Shown: piece after piece, positions 37,375 to 45,855 of the stretch
Layout of the letters: each line of letters begins with the position of its first letter
Position numbering within the stretch: the stretch's first letter is position 1
Translations under genes and position numbers: made by a program
NCBI RefSeq assembly: GCF_003606385.1
Contig: NZ_CP032514.1
Span: 2,232,001-2,296,000 of the forward strand
Length of the DNA stretch: 64,000 nt
Direction of reading: 5' to 3'
Source of the DNA: Actinomyces lilanjuaniae
Lineage (GTDB): Bacteria; Actinomycetota; Actinomycetes; Actinomycetales; Actinomycetaceae
Notes under the pieces: generated by a model
Told to the model about the DNA's origin: nothing
What the model saw: only the letters and a program-made list of their open reading frames with translations
Database searches by the model: none

Positions 37375-37438
37375 CAGGCAACAGAAACGTCATAGGACAG
37401 CACGGTGCCATGGTGTCCTATGACGTTTCTGTTGCCTG
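37375..37438. repeat. palindromic element A (perfect 25-bp arms)
   Basis: The left arm 37375-37399 pairs with 37414-37438 without mismatch. The central part ACGTCATAGGACA / TGTCCTATGACGT is shared with elements B and C. It lies between the convergent iolE and lipoprotein genes, so here it could also act as a terminator. Confidence 0.7.
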
Positions 37439-37481
37439 GGTAGCGGGCGGACGGACCGCCTGCCCCAAGCCGCCCAGATCC

Positions 37482-38108
37482 CTACGACTCAGCGTCCTGG
37501 CGGACCTCGCGGTCGCCGAGCTCCTCTCTGAGGGTCACGTGGGTCGCCAGCAGCACCGCCTCGTCCGTACACGCGTCGACGCCGGGCAGGCTGCCCGTGC
37601 TCAGGTTGATGGTGACGTCCTGGTCGGTCTCCACGACGTCGACGTGGACCCCGTAGCAGTTCGTGCTGCCACCGATAAAGACCACCTCGACCGTGGTGGG
37701 GTCCACCAGACGCCACGACTCCCAGGCCTGAGGCTGAAGGGAGGACAGGTCGTCACGAGAGCCTATGAGCCGAGCCTCACCCTCTGCACCGCCTGTGGGC
37801 GCAGGGACGCTGGTGGAGCCTGAGCGCCCTGGGCCGCTGGAGCCGGTCGCGCCAGCAGAGGGCACACCACTGGCAGCCCCCGAGGAGGAGCCGGCACAAG
37901 CGGCCGTGACCGCGACGCCAGCTGCCAGCAGGACCGCACGCAGACCAGTCCGCCGCCCGAGCCGCAGGGTACCGTGCGGTTGCAGGGTGCCGTGCGGCCC
38001 TGCCCCCGGGGTCGCACGGATGGCCCACCACCGGCTCAGTCGCAGGACGTCGTCGCGCCCCAGGTGCGGACCCGCCTGCCGGATCGCCCTCATGAGGACC
38101 GTCCCCAT
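37482..38108 (-). CDS. small lipoprotein
   Basis: The signal sequence LRAVLLAAGVAVTAAC ends in a lipobox (VTAAC), followed by a Ser/Gly-rich linker and a C-terminal domain of about 100 residues with two Cys (TNCYGVHVDV, GVDACTDEAV). It would be anchored on the outer face of the membrane. The start is uncertain: ATG 38108 or ATG 38093 precedes an unusually long 45-residue leader. No family was recognised. It is divergent from lacI-2. Confidence 0.65.
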   Translation of the reverse strand: MGTVLMRAIRQAGPHLGRDDVLRLSRWWAIRATPGAGPHGTLQPHGTLRLGRRTGLRAVLLAAGVAVTAACAGSSSGAASGVPSAGATGSSGPGRSGSTSVPAPTGGAEGEARLIGSRDDLSSLQPQAWESWRLVDPTTVEVVFIGGSTNCYGVHVDVVETDQDVTINLSTGSLPGVDACTDEAVLLATHVTLREELGDREVRQDAES

Positions 38109-38561
38109 GACTGTGCTCGCAGCCGCATCCGTCCTCCCCGAGGCCGCTCTGCCAGCTCCTTGGTCGCGCCTGCAGCCGTCCCTGCATGTGTCCGTGCTTG
38201 CATCTCCGCACCTCCGGGTTCCTGTCACTGGCGGCCCGTCCCTGCACCGGAGCGCCGCAGACTGGCACGAGCACCCGCCCACCCCAGTGTGGCCCCTGAC
38301 AGCCAAGCGAGGCAACAGGCACCGCAGGCACCCAGGCACCAAAAACTCATAGGACAACGCGGCCCCGTGTCTCCTATGAATTTTTGTTGCCCGGAGAGGG
38401 TCGTACGGCCAGCCTGCCTGGTTGCGAGCGGACCATCCCAGCCCGGCAGGGCAGGCCGGACCTGTAACCTGCACCTGACCAGGGCCTCGGGGCGCCGCCG
38501 CAGCCACGCACCACCCAGCCAGCGACACCACCGCAGGAGCACCAGCACAGGAGGAGCGCCC
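38109..38561. other. divergent promoter region of the lipoprotein and lacI-2, with palindromic element B
   Basis: No gene. Palindromic element B (38335-38391) lies in the middle, upstream of both genes, where a terminator is not expected. Confidence 0.5.
38335..38391. repeat. palindromic element B (20-bp arms, two mismatches)
   Basis: The left arm 38335-38354 (ends CTCATAGGA) pairs with 38372-38391 with two mismatches. It shares CATAGGACA with elements A and C. It sits between two divergent genes, which argues against a simple terminator role. Confidence 0.6.
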
Positions 38562-39590
38562 GTGAGCGCTAACGGACAGGTAGTCACCCAGAGCGACGTC
38601 GCCCGTGCCGCCGGGGTCTCGCGCAGTCTGGTCTCCCTGGCGCTGAGCGGCTCCCCCAAAGTCGCCCCTGACACGCGCGAGCGCATCCACCGGGTCGCCG
38701 CCGACCTCGGGTACCGCGTCAACGTGGCCGCGTCCTCGCTGGCGCGGCGCCGCTCCAGCATCATCGGCGTGGTGCTGCCCAACCTGCGCAACGCCTTCTT
38801 CGAGCGCCTGGCCCGCTGCCTGGGGGAGGCGGCGTCGGCCCGCGGGATGACCCTGTTCATCACCGTCGGCTCCGAGCAGCCCACGGTGCTGCACCAGGCC
38901 ATCGAGTCGCTGCTGGGGGTCCGGGTGGCGGGCATCGTCCTGGTCTCTCCGTGGCTGCCCGACGAGGACCTCCTGGCCATCGCCGAGGAGGTCCCCACCT
39001 GCCTGGTAGGCCGCAGGAGCCCGGGCGGAAAGGTCGACGCCGTCCACATCGACGAGCCCGCCGCCGCCCGGCTCGTCGTCGACCACCTGGTGGGACGGGG
39101 CGCGCGGACCATCGCCTACATCGGCCCCAGCACCACCGACGAGGCCTCCCGCAGGGAGCGCGAGCAGGCGCTGTCCCAGGCAGTCGCCAGCACCCGAAGC
39201 CAGGTGGGAGCCACCATGAGTGTCTACGAGTGCGGGCGCGACGCCGGCCCCGCGGTGCGCGCCGCCCTGAGCGACCAGGGGAACGGCTCAGGGCCACTGG
39301 GCCTGGTCATGCACAACGACGGCTTCGCCATCGACGCGGTCCCGGTGCTGCGCGAGGCCGCCCGGGACAGGGGTGCCCGCGTGCTCCTGGTCTCCTACGA
39401 CAACACCTACCTGGCTGAGCGCGAGGAGTTCTCCCTGACCAGCGTCAGCCAGTCCGACGAGCGCATGGCCGCTCAGGCCGTGGAGCTGGTGAGCCAGCGT
39501 GCTGACACCGCCAGGAACGACGCCGCACGCTCCGTAGTCCTGGCGCCCACGCTGGTGGAACGCACCTCCTCACTGGGCAGGCGTGCCTGA
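38562..39590 (+). CDS. LacI family regulator 2
   Basis: GTG 38562 has AGGAGG upstream. The DNA-binding head is VTQSDVARAAGVSRSLVSLALSGSPKVAP and the hinge is RVNVAASSLARRRSSIIGVV. The periplasmic-binding-like domain follows, with FFERLARCLGEAASARGMTL and VHIDEPAAARLVVDHLVGRGARTIAYIG. The 342-residue frame is intact. It probably controls the downstream dehydrogenase/isomerase pair (40672, 42074), whose promoter carries a perfect 20-base palindrome of the size LacI dimers bind. Confidence 0.9.
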   Translation: MSANGQVVTQSDVARAAGVSRSLVSLALSGSPKVAPDTRERIHRVAADLGYRVNVAASSLARRRSSIIGVVLPNLRNAFFERLARCLGEAASARGMTLFITVGSEQPTVLHQAIESLLGVRVAGIVLVSPWLPDEDLLAIAEEVPTCLVGRRSPGGKVDAVHIDEPAAARLVVDHLVGRGARTIAYIGPSTTDEASRREREQALSQAVASTRSQVGATMSVYECGRDAGPAVRAALSDQGNGSGPLGLVMHNDGFAIDAVPVLREAARDRGARVLLVSYDNTYLAEREEFSLTSVSQSDERMAAQAVELVSQRADTARNDAARSVVLAPTLVERTSSLGRRA

Positions 39591-40218
39591 GACAGGTGGT
39601 AGATCGCAGGAACCCGCGCGTAGCTGCGTCACAGGAGCATAGGCAGGAGTGCAGCAAGAGGACGGAGCGGCAGCCCCCGTCATGGACCAGGTACGCGACA
39701 GCCTCGAATCCGACGAGGACATCCTGTGCGCCGTCGGGAAGACGCTGCCAGGGCCTGGCGGGAGCCTACGGTGAGGCGTCGGGTTTCACCCGCTGCCGGG
39801 TACCTGGCGCGCACAGGACTGGCAGCAGGGTGAGGCCGCCCGACCGGTATCTCGGGGCGAGGCCGCCACCTTCCTGGAGAACCCCGCAGGCTGGGACGGC
39901 GATGACTGACTGGCAGTGCTGCCTGGTGCACGAGGGCTCCTCTGACGCTGCTCTCGCCACGGTTCTTGACTCACTCGCCACTACTCCAGCGACACGGTAA
40001 GACAGTAAACGTGTGAAGTCTTGTTAGCGGGTCCCTCGGCATCCGCGCGCCTCCCATGTGCATTCGGGGGCTCGACGCACATGGGAGCCGTCCGCCGTTA
40101 TCTTCCCGATCGCAGAAACGTTGGTGTTCCGCCACTTTGAGTGAAGGATCGAGGACCTGAGCGTGCATTGGGGCACCGCAGCAGCGCCACGCCACCCTTT
40201 TCCGCACACGCAGGCTCC

Positions 40219-40465
40219 GGGGATCACCACCACGCGGAGACGTCCGTGCATCCGGGCCCGGGTGCATCTAGACCCACCGGGATCACCACCAACGCGGACA
40301 CGTCCGCCTACGGCAGGCCCCACACCCAGCCCCCGGGAGCCGTTCCGGGCTGGCCCCAGACCCGGCCCCACGCACAGCCACCGTCCGGCAAGCCCGGAGG
40401 TACCCATCGTCGTGTGCAGCTAGGCGCTCCCCCTGTAGCCACCGTCCGGCGGGCCCGGAGGTACC
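40219..40465. repeat. imperfect ~60-base-spaced direct repeats
   Basis: A GATCACCACCA-CGCGGA-ACGTCCG word starts at 40222 and 40281. GCCACCGTCCGGC-NN-GCCCGGAGGTACC occurs at 40377-40404 and 40438-40465 with two differences. Only two copies of each are present. Function unknown. Confidence 0.5.
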
Positions 40466-40549
40466 GGCTACTGTCCAGCGCCGACAAGCCAGGAGCGAGC
40501 CAGCGCCCAGCAGGCCCGGAGCCGCCACACCTCACCCCCTCCGACTCTC

Positions 40550-40564
40550 TTTGTCCTGACTAAC
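40550..40564. promoter_or_regulatory. IolR-type operator before the 40672 unit
   Basis: TTTGTC-CT-GACTAA, one mismatch from the palindrome, 14 bases upstream of a TTGACA box. Confidence 0.6.
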
Positions 40565-40577
40565 CCGCTCATTACCC

Positions 40578-40606
40578 TTGACACCCCACCGCTCCCCCAC
40601 ATACTG
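40578..40606 (+). promoter_or_regulatory. promoter of the dehydrogenase/isomerase pair
   Basis: TTGACA (40578-40583) and CATACT (40600-40605) with 16-base spacing. It is flanked upstream by the IolR-type box and downstream by the 40614 palindrome, so two repressors could act on it. Confidence 0.55.
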
Positions 40607-40613
40607 GAGACAC

Positions 40614-40633
40614 GTGTTCACGCGCGTGAACAC
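40614..40633. promoter_or_regulatory. perfect 20-base palindrome, likely LacI-type operator
   Basis: GTGTTCACGCGCGTGAACAC is fully symmetrical and lies just after the -10 box. LacI-family operators are typically even palindromes with a central CG, as here. The nearby lacI-2 gene product is the natural candidate. Confidence 0.6.
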
Positions 40634-40671
40634 CCTGCTCGCACCAGTCAACGAAGACAGAAGGTCTACTC

Positions 40672-41886
40672 ATGAGCACCACGCCCCTCTCCGTCGCCGT
40701 CATCGGTGCCGGCATGGCCGGCACCACCCACGCCAACGCCTGGCGCCAGGTCGGCACCGTCTTCGACCTGGGCCTGCCCCAGGTCCACCTGGCCACCATC
40801 GCCGACGCCTACCTTCCCTTCGCCCAGGACGCCGCCGAACGCTACGGCTACGAGCGTGCCGTGGACGACTGGCGCCAGGTGGCCGAGGACCCCAACATCG
40901 ACATCGTGTCCATCGTGGTGGGCAACGCCGCGCACCGCGAGATAGCCGAGGCTATGATCAGGGCGGGCAAGCACGTCCTGTGTGAGAAGCCCCTGGCCGA
41001 CACCCTCGACTCCGCCAAGGCCATGGCACAGGCGGAGAAAGAGGCCGGGGTGGTCACCGCCGTCGGCTTCACCTTCCGCCGCAACGCCGCCGTCGCCGAG
41101 CTGGCCAAGCTCGTCGCCCAGGGCCATCTGGGCGAGGTCAACCACTTCGACGGACGCTACTGGTGCGACTACGGCGCGGACCCGGCCACCCCCATGGCCT
41201 GGCGCTACAAGGGCGCCATGGGCACCGGCGCCCTGGGCGACGTCGGCAGCCACCTCATCGACACCGCCGAGCTGATCTGCGGACCTCTGGTCTCCGTCTC
41301 TGGGGCTGCCATGATGACCTCCATCAAGGAGCGCCCTGTCGCCAAGGGGCACGTCACCCGCGGCACCGCCCTGGACACCGAGGACTCCGAGAGCATCATC
41401 TATGAGCCGGTGGAGAACGACGACGTCACCACTTTCACCGCCCACTTCGCCAGCGGGGCCGTGGGCACCTTCTCCTGCTCCCGCGTGGCCTGGGGGCTGC
41501 CCAACTCCCTTATGGTGGACGTGCTGGGCACCAAGGGACGGGCCTCCTGGGACCTGTCGCGCACCGGCGAGATCAAGGTCGACGACGTCAACTCCCCCGC
41601 CGGCCTGGGCGGCGCCCGACGCGTGCTGGTCAACCCCGACTTCCCCTACTTCGCCCGCGGCTCCTCCATGGCCGTCGGGGGTGTGGGGTTGACCCAGATC
41701 GAGCAGTTCACCTACCAGGCCCACGCCTTCCTCCAGCAGGTCGCCGGAGTCACCGACCCTGACAAGGGCGCCCTGCCACCGTGCGCCACCTTCGCCGACG
41801 GCTACCGGGAGATGCTCATCGCCGACGCCGTGGCCCGCTCGGCCGAGCAGGGCGGTGCCGCGATCGACGTCTCCGACGTGGGCTGA
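40672..41886 (+). CDS. Gfo/Idh/MocA oxidoreductase
   Basis: This 404-residue NAD(P)-dependent dehydrogenase starts LSVAVIGAGMAGTTHANAWR, with EKP motif HVLCEKPLADTLDSAK, then VGFTFRRNAAVAEL. The catalytic stretch is WRYKGAMGTGALGDVGSHLIDTAELICG. The last is the GALGD.GSH.ID pattern of the levoglucosan/cyclitol-type subfamily. It is paired with a TIM-barrel isomerase and has a double-operator promoter (IolR-type and LacI-type). The substrate is unknown and could be a rarer inositol isomer or a glycosyl-inositol. Confidence 0.87.
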   Translation: MSTTPLSVAVIGAGMAGTTHANAWRQVGTVFDLGLPQVHLATIADAYLPFAQDAAERYGYERAVDDWRQVAEDPNIDIVSIVVGNAAHREIAEAMIRAGKHVLCEKPLADTLDSAKAMAQAEKEAGVVTAVGFTFRRNAAVAELAKLVAQGHLGEVNHFDGRYWCDYGADPATPMAWRYKGAMGTGALGDVGSHLIDTAELICGPLVSVSGAAMMTSIKERPVAKGHVTRGTALDTEDSESIIYEPVENDDVTTFTAHFASGAVGTFSCSRVAWGLPNSLMVDVLGTKGRASWDLSRTGEIKVDDVNSPAGLGGARRVLVNPDFPYFARGSSMAVGGVGLTQIEQFTYQAHAFLQQVAGVTDPDKGALPPCATFADGYREMLIADAVARSAEQGGAAIDVSDVG

Positions 41887-42073
41887 GACTACGACTAGCC
41901 GCCACGACTTACCGCCACGACCAGTCGGCTGACGGGCTCTACGTGCCACCTCCGTGCACGTCGGCAGCCATCACGCCCCCGCTGTCGGTCGTCGGGCCGA
42001 CAGCACCGACCACCGGCAAGACAGCGCCGGCAAGACAGCCAGCAAAGCAAGCACCAACAAGGAGAACAGCCAC

Positions 42074-43072
42074 ATGGCACTCAACTACGGCGCCTACACC
42101 GCCTGCCTGCACGACCGCCCGCTGGGCGCCGCCCTCGACACCCTCAAGGAGGCCGGCCTGACCGGAGCGGAGGTCAACGCCGGAGGGTTCATCCCCTCCC
42201 CACACTGCCCTGTCGACGCGCTCCTGGCCTCCCAGGCCGCCCGTGAGGAGTACCTGGGGATCTTCGAGGAGCGGGGCATGAGGCTCTCGGGCCTCAACAC
42301 CTCCGGCAACCCGACCTCACCGCTTCCTCACGAGGGCCTCAAGCACGCCCACGACGTGCGCCAGACCATCGAGCTGGCGGGACTGCTCGGGGTCAAGGAG
42401 ATCGTCACCATGTCGGGCACGCCCGGCACCGACCCCACGGCCAAGTACCCCACCTGGGTGGTCAACCCGTGGAACGGCGTCGACATGGAGATTCTCGACT
42501 ACCAGTGGAGCGTGGTAGTCCCCTTCTTCAAGGAGGTCGACGCCCTGGCCCGCGACAACGACGTCCAGGTCTGCCTGGAGCTCCACCCACGCAACCTGGT
42601 CTTCAACGTCCCCGCCTTCGAGCGGCTGGTCGAGGAGACCGGGGCCACCAACATCAAGGTCAACATGGACCCCTCCCACCTGTTCTGGCAGCAGATGGAC
42701 CCCATCGTCGCCACCAAGAGGCTAGGCAGCCTCGTAGGCCACGTCCACGCCAAGGACACCAAGGTGTTCCCCGGGGCCGCCTACCGTGGTGTGCTGGACA
42801 CGGACTTCGGTCACGTGCCTGCTGACGCCGAGGGCAAGGTACCCACCGCCTACGGCTACTGGTGCAACGCCTGGCCCAGCGACCCAGCCTGGCGCTTCGT
42901 CGCCTTCGGACTGGGACACGACGCCGACTACTGGGCGCAGTTCCTGGCAGCCATCGCCGAGGTGGACCCGCAGATGAACGTCAACATCGAGCACGAGGAC
43001 GCCGAGTACGGCAACGTCGAGGGCCTCCAGATCTCGGCAAGGAACCTCCTGGAGGCCGCCTCCCGGCTGTGA
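42074..43072 (+). CDS. sugar phosphate isomerase/epimerase TIM barrel 3
   Basis: This 332-residue protein starts LNYGAYTACLHDRPLG, with GAEVNAGGFIPSPH. The barrel metal ligands are likely in VCLELHPRNLVFN, VNMDPSHLFWQ, GHVHAKDTKVF and VNIEHEDAEYGN. ATG 42074 has AAGGAG upstream. It follows the dehydrogenase at 40672 in one unit. Dehydrogenase plus isomerase pairs of this type commonly act on successive steps of a keto-sugar pathway. The exact reaction is unknown. Confidence 0.87.
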   Translation: MALNYGAYTACLHDRPLGAALDTLKEAGLTGAEVNAGGFIPSPHCPVDALLASQAAREEYLGIFEERGMRLSGLNTSGNPTSPLPHEGLKHAHDVRQTIELAGLLGVKEIVTMSGTPGTDPTAKYPTWVVNPWNGVDMEILDYQWSVVVPFFKEVDALARDNDVQVCLELHPRNLVFNVPAFERLVEETGATNIKVNMDPSHLFWQQMDPIVATKRLGSLVGHVHAKDTKVFPGAAYRGVLDTDFGHVPADAEGKVPTAYGYWCNAWPSDPAWRFVAFGLGHDADYWAQFLAAIAEVDPQMNVNIEHEDAEYGNVEGLQISARNLLEAASRL

Positions 43073-43131
43073 GGTGTCTGGCGTGGGACAAATCCGCCGC
43101 GAGCCCACGCCCGGACACCCGGCCCGGACAC

Positions 43132-43181
43132 CAAGAACGTCATAGGACAACACGATGCCTTGTTGTCCTATGACGTTCTTG
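43132..43181. repeat. palindromic element C (perfect 21-bp arms)
   Basis: 43132-43152 pairs exactly with 43161-43181 around an 8-base loop. The core ACGTCATAGGACA is identical to element A, while the outer bases differ but still pair. Confidence 0.7.
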
Positions 43182-43218
43182 ACGCCAGGGACGACCGGGA
43201 CCATGCGCCTTTAGCATC

Positions 43219-44025
43219 GTGTCCGTGCCAGCCCTTGCCCTCTCCGCCGTGCCGCTGCCAGCGCTACCTCTGCCCGACCTCAGCCCCCTGTCCTGGGCCG
43301 CGCTCGTCCTGGCAGCCGCGCTGGCCGGAGTCGCCAAGACCGTACTGCCCGGTACGGCCGCCATTGCTGTCGCCCTGTGCGCCGCGCTCCTGCCCGCCAG
43401 GGAGTCCACCGGGGCGATGCTGCTCATGCTCATGACCGGCGACCTTGTCGCGGTGTGGAGCTATCGCAGGGACGCGGACGTGCGCATGCTTCTGCGCCTA
43501 GTACCCGCTGTCCTGGCGGGCGTGACTGCCGGAGCGGTCTTCCTGCGCCTGGCCACTGACAGCTCCACCCGCCGCGTCATCGGTGCCGTCCTGCTGCTCC
43601 TCATCGCCGTGACCCTGGTGCAGCGCTACCGCCAGCGGGCTGCGGCGTCTCTGAGCACCCGTGGCGCCGCTGACTCAGCCACCGCCCGCCTGGTCTACGG
43701 CAGCCTGGCTGGGTTCACCACCATGGTCGCCAACGCGGGCGGACCAGTCACCTCCATGTACTTCCTGGCCTGCCGCTACCCGGTCAAAGCCTTCCTGGGA
43801 ACGACGGCGTGGTTCTTCTTCGTGGTCAACCTGGTCAAGCTGCCGTTCTCCGTGTCCATCGGCCTGGTCAACGCCACAACCGTGTCCCTGGCTGCAGTCA
43901 CCGCCCCCGTCGTCGTGGCCGTGGCCCTCGCGGGACGCAGGCTTGCCGAGCGCATGGACCAGCACGTCTTCGAGCCCCTGGTCATCATCCTGACCGTCGT
44001 GTCCGCCCTGCCGCTGCTGCTGTGA
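43219..44025 (+). CDS. TauE/SafE (TSUP) family permease
   Basis: This 268-residue membrane protein has about eight helices in two similar halves. The family hallmarks are ALAGVAKTVLPGTAAIAVAL in the first half and GFTTMVANAGGPVTSMYFLA in the second. The GTG start at 43219 is near-certain because the first helix follows closely. Family members export sulfite, sulfoacetate or other small anions. The substrate is unknown, and nothing in the surroundings links it to inositol. Confidence 0.85.
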   Translation: MSVPALALSAVPLPALPLPDLSPLSWAALVLAAALAGVAKTVLPGTAAIAVALCAALLPARESTGAMLLMLMTGDLVAVWSYRRDADVRMLLRLVPAVLAGVTAGAVFLRLATDSSTRRVIGAVLLLLIAVTLVQRYRQRAAASLSTRGAADSATARLVYGSLAGFTTMVANAGGPVTSMYFLACRYPVKAFLGTTAWFFFVVNLVKLPFSVSIGLVNATTVSLAAVTAPVVVAVALAGRRLAERMDQHVFEPLVIILTVVSALPLLL

Positions 44026-44223
44026 GGACCCCGCCGACAAGCCTGGTGACAGGACGCACATCGGGGCACACCCCTACCCGCCCCCTATCCGTCACGATAA
44101 TTTCTCCGTCACTGTTAGTCACGGGTCGGCCCGTCGCCGCTACGGTCGCTACCGCCCTCTCCGCCCGGTCCCACCACCTGCAGGAGCCCCCGTGCCGACT
44201 GATCACGTGCCTGACGGCTTCAC

Positions 44224-44933
44224 GTGCCACCTGAGCCTACTGTCGAGGCCCTCGGCGGCGCCATCGCTGCTGCCCGCGGCCTGGAGATCACCATCGCCCC
44301 CCCATTCCTGAGGGATACGACACCACGAGATCAGCGGCATGACAGTCGTGGTCGGCACGACTGCCCACGTCTTCCACGACGTCGACCTGTCGCCCCTGAA
44401 CCGGGAGCAGACGCTTCTCCACGAGTACGCCCACATCCTCCACGACGATGTCAGGACCGACACCAGCGGCACCCACCTGCGCAGCATGTTCGACGACCTC
44501 GCGGAGAGACGGGCCGAGACGACAGAGATGCTGCTGCTCAGGGAGCTCCACCGTCGGCAGGAGACCCGTGGCCGACCACGTCCCTGCGAGGTCATCACCT
44601 TCCTCTCCGCCTCCGACGCCCTCGGCTCGATCCTCTTCATCTGCTCCTCGATCGCGGACGTGCTCGCCCGCCCCGTCCTCGGAGGATCCGAGGCCAGGAG
44701 CTACCTCCTGGTCGCCGTGGTCGTCCTCTTCCTGGTCGGGCTGACCTCGGGTGTTGTCCACCGCCTCGTCTCACGAGCACGCAAGAACCTCTCGCTACGC
44801 CTGACCAGCGCCGTCGTCCGACCCCTGTGGACGACGACAACGACCCTCCACCCCGGCGTCAGGCTCCCTGGCCAGCCTCTACGAGATACGTATCGCCGTC
44901 GATGCCACCAGGCGCCACGGAGTCGGCCCGTAG
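44224..44933 (+). CDS. ImmA/IrrE-like metallopeptidase with membrane segment (several frame breaks)
   Basis: Three frames each carry part of one protein. Frame 1 has PTVEALGGAIAAARGLEITIAP, the family N-terminus. A short middle piece reads PIPEGYDTT. The main frame has ISGMTVVVGTTAHVFHDVDL, then the zinc motif LLHEYAHILHDD (HExxH) and MFDDLAERRAETTEML. Two hydrophobic helices follow (SDALGSILFICSSIADVLA, YLLVAVVVLFLVGLTSGVV). The last piece reads SLASLYEIRIAVDATRRHG and ends at TAG 44931. Two missing bases near 44300 and 44326 and two near 44830-44865 rebuild it. Peptidase plus membrane domain, with an XRE gene nearby, recalls ImmA-type stress or mobile-element switches. Confidence 0.65.
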
Positions 44934-45630
44934 TGACGGCTGCCGCAGGAGCCCCGGCCGGAAGGCCGGAACCGGGCCGAGGCCGGGAGGCCGGAGGCTC
45001 CCCGTGAGACGCCACAGGAGACTCCTAGGTCTGAGGACCGGGCCACGCGGGTTGCCCGAGTACTCAGCGACGTGCTCTCCCCGGCCGTGTCCGTGTCCCT
45101 GATCTGCATCCTGTGCGGTGTCTCGGGCCCCTCAGCCCCTGGCCGGCTTGGGGTGGGCGGTCCTCCTCAGCGGCTTCTGCGCCGCGGTGCCCGTGTCCAC
45201 CATCCACGTCGCCGTACGTCGCAACCATCTCACCGACCGCCACGTCACCCGGCGGGAGCACTACTGGCGGGTGCTCCTCGTGTGCGCGGGCTCCGTGCTG
45301 TGCGGCACCGCTGTGGCGCGGGGCGCTGGCGCACCGCCTCTCCCCATCTGGATCCTTCTCGCTATGGCGGCAGGACTCGCACTGACCGGGGCCATGACGC
45401 TCCTGGGCACCAAGGTGTCGATGCACGCGTTCTACCTCACGGGTCTCGTCCTTGCCGCGACGGTGGTCCTCTCCCCCTGGTGGCTGCTCGCGCTCCTGCC
45501 CCTGCTGCCAGCGGTCGCCTTCGCCTGCCTGCGGCTGCGCCACCACACGCCTGGCGAGATCGCCCTGGGCACGGCACTGGCTGTCGCCGTCATGCTGAAC
45601 GCCCACCTGCTCCTGCCCTCCGCCGCCTAG
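44933..45630 (+). CDS. PAP2-like membrane phosphatase-family protein (frame breaks in the first third)
   Basis: The GTG at 44933 overlaps the previous stop (TAGTG). The N-terminal hydrophilic part is in two frames (MTAAAGAPAGRPEPGRG; PQETPRSEDRATRVARVLSD), then SPAVSVSLICILCGVSG. From about 45125 one frame runs to the end: five helices with GTKVSMHAFYLTGLVLAATV and RLRHHTPGEIALGTALA. These match the second and third PAP2 motifs (S-x-H and R-x3-H-x-P) in position, so an active or degenerate lipid phosphatase is possible. It is coupled to the ImmA-like gene. Confidence 0.6.
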
Positions 45631-45855
45631 TCCGGAACCGCCCGGTCCCAGCCGTACAGCTCCGAGAGCCCTCCGAGCAGACGCCGACCCAGGCCGCAGA
45701 GACAATCGGGGAGACGACCGCGCAGACAGACACGCCACTACCTCGTCCTGGAAAGAGATCATCCGTTAGGATGGCATCACCCTGCCGCCGAGGAACCGAC
45801 GGATCTCCGCTCGGCCGCCCTGACCACCACCTGACCACTAAGGAGAGCCAGGCTC

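Larger units (their letters stand above)
39591..40671. other. 1.1-kb region with imperfect repeats and a possible gene remnant
   Basis: No convincing gene. At 39640-39910 short coding-like pieces are interrupted by stops (MDQVRDSLESDEDILCAVGK, then WQQGEAARPVSRGEAATFLE in another frame), suggesting a decayed gene. From 40219 to 40465 GC-rich imperfect direct repeats about 60 bases apart occur. The last 120 bases hold the promoter and operators of the next unit. Confidence 0.45.

Noticed and set aside
37482..39086. A 534-codon minus-strand frame spanning the lipoprotein and lacI-2
   Set aside because: Only the part after the lipoprotein signal peptide is credible; the upstream part is the shadow of lacI-2.
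40219..40465. Possible CRISPR-like repeats
   Set aside because: Only two imperfect copies of each word, no regular short repeat-spacer pattern and no cas genes.
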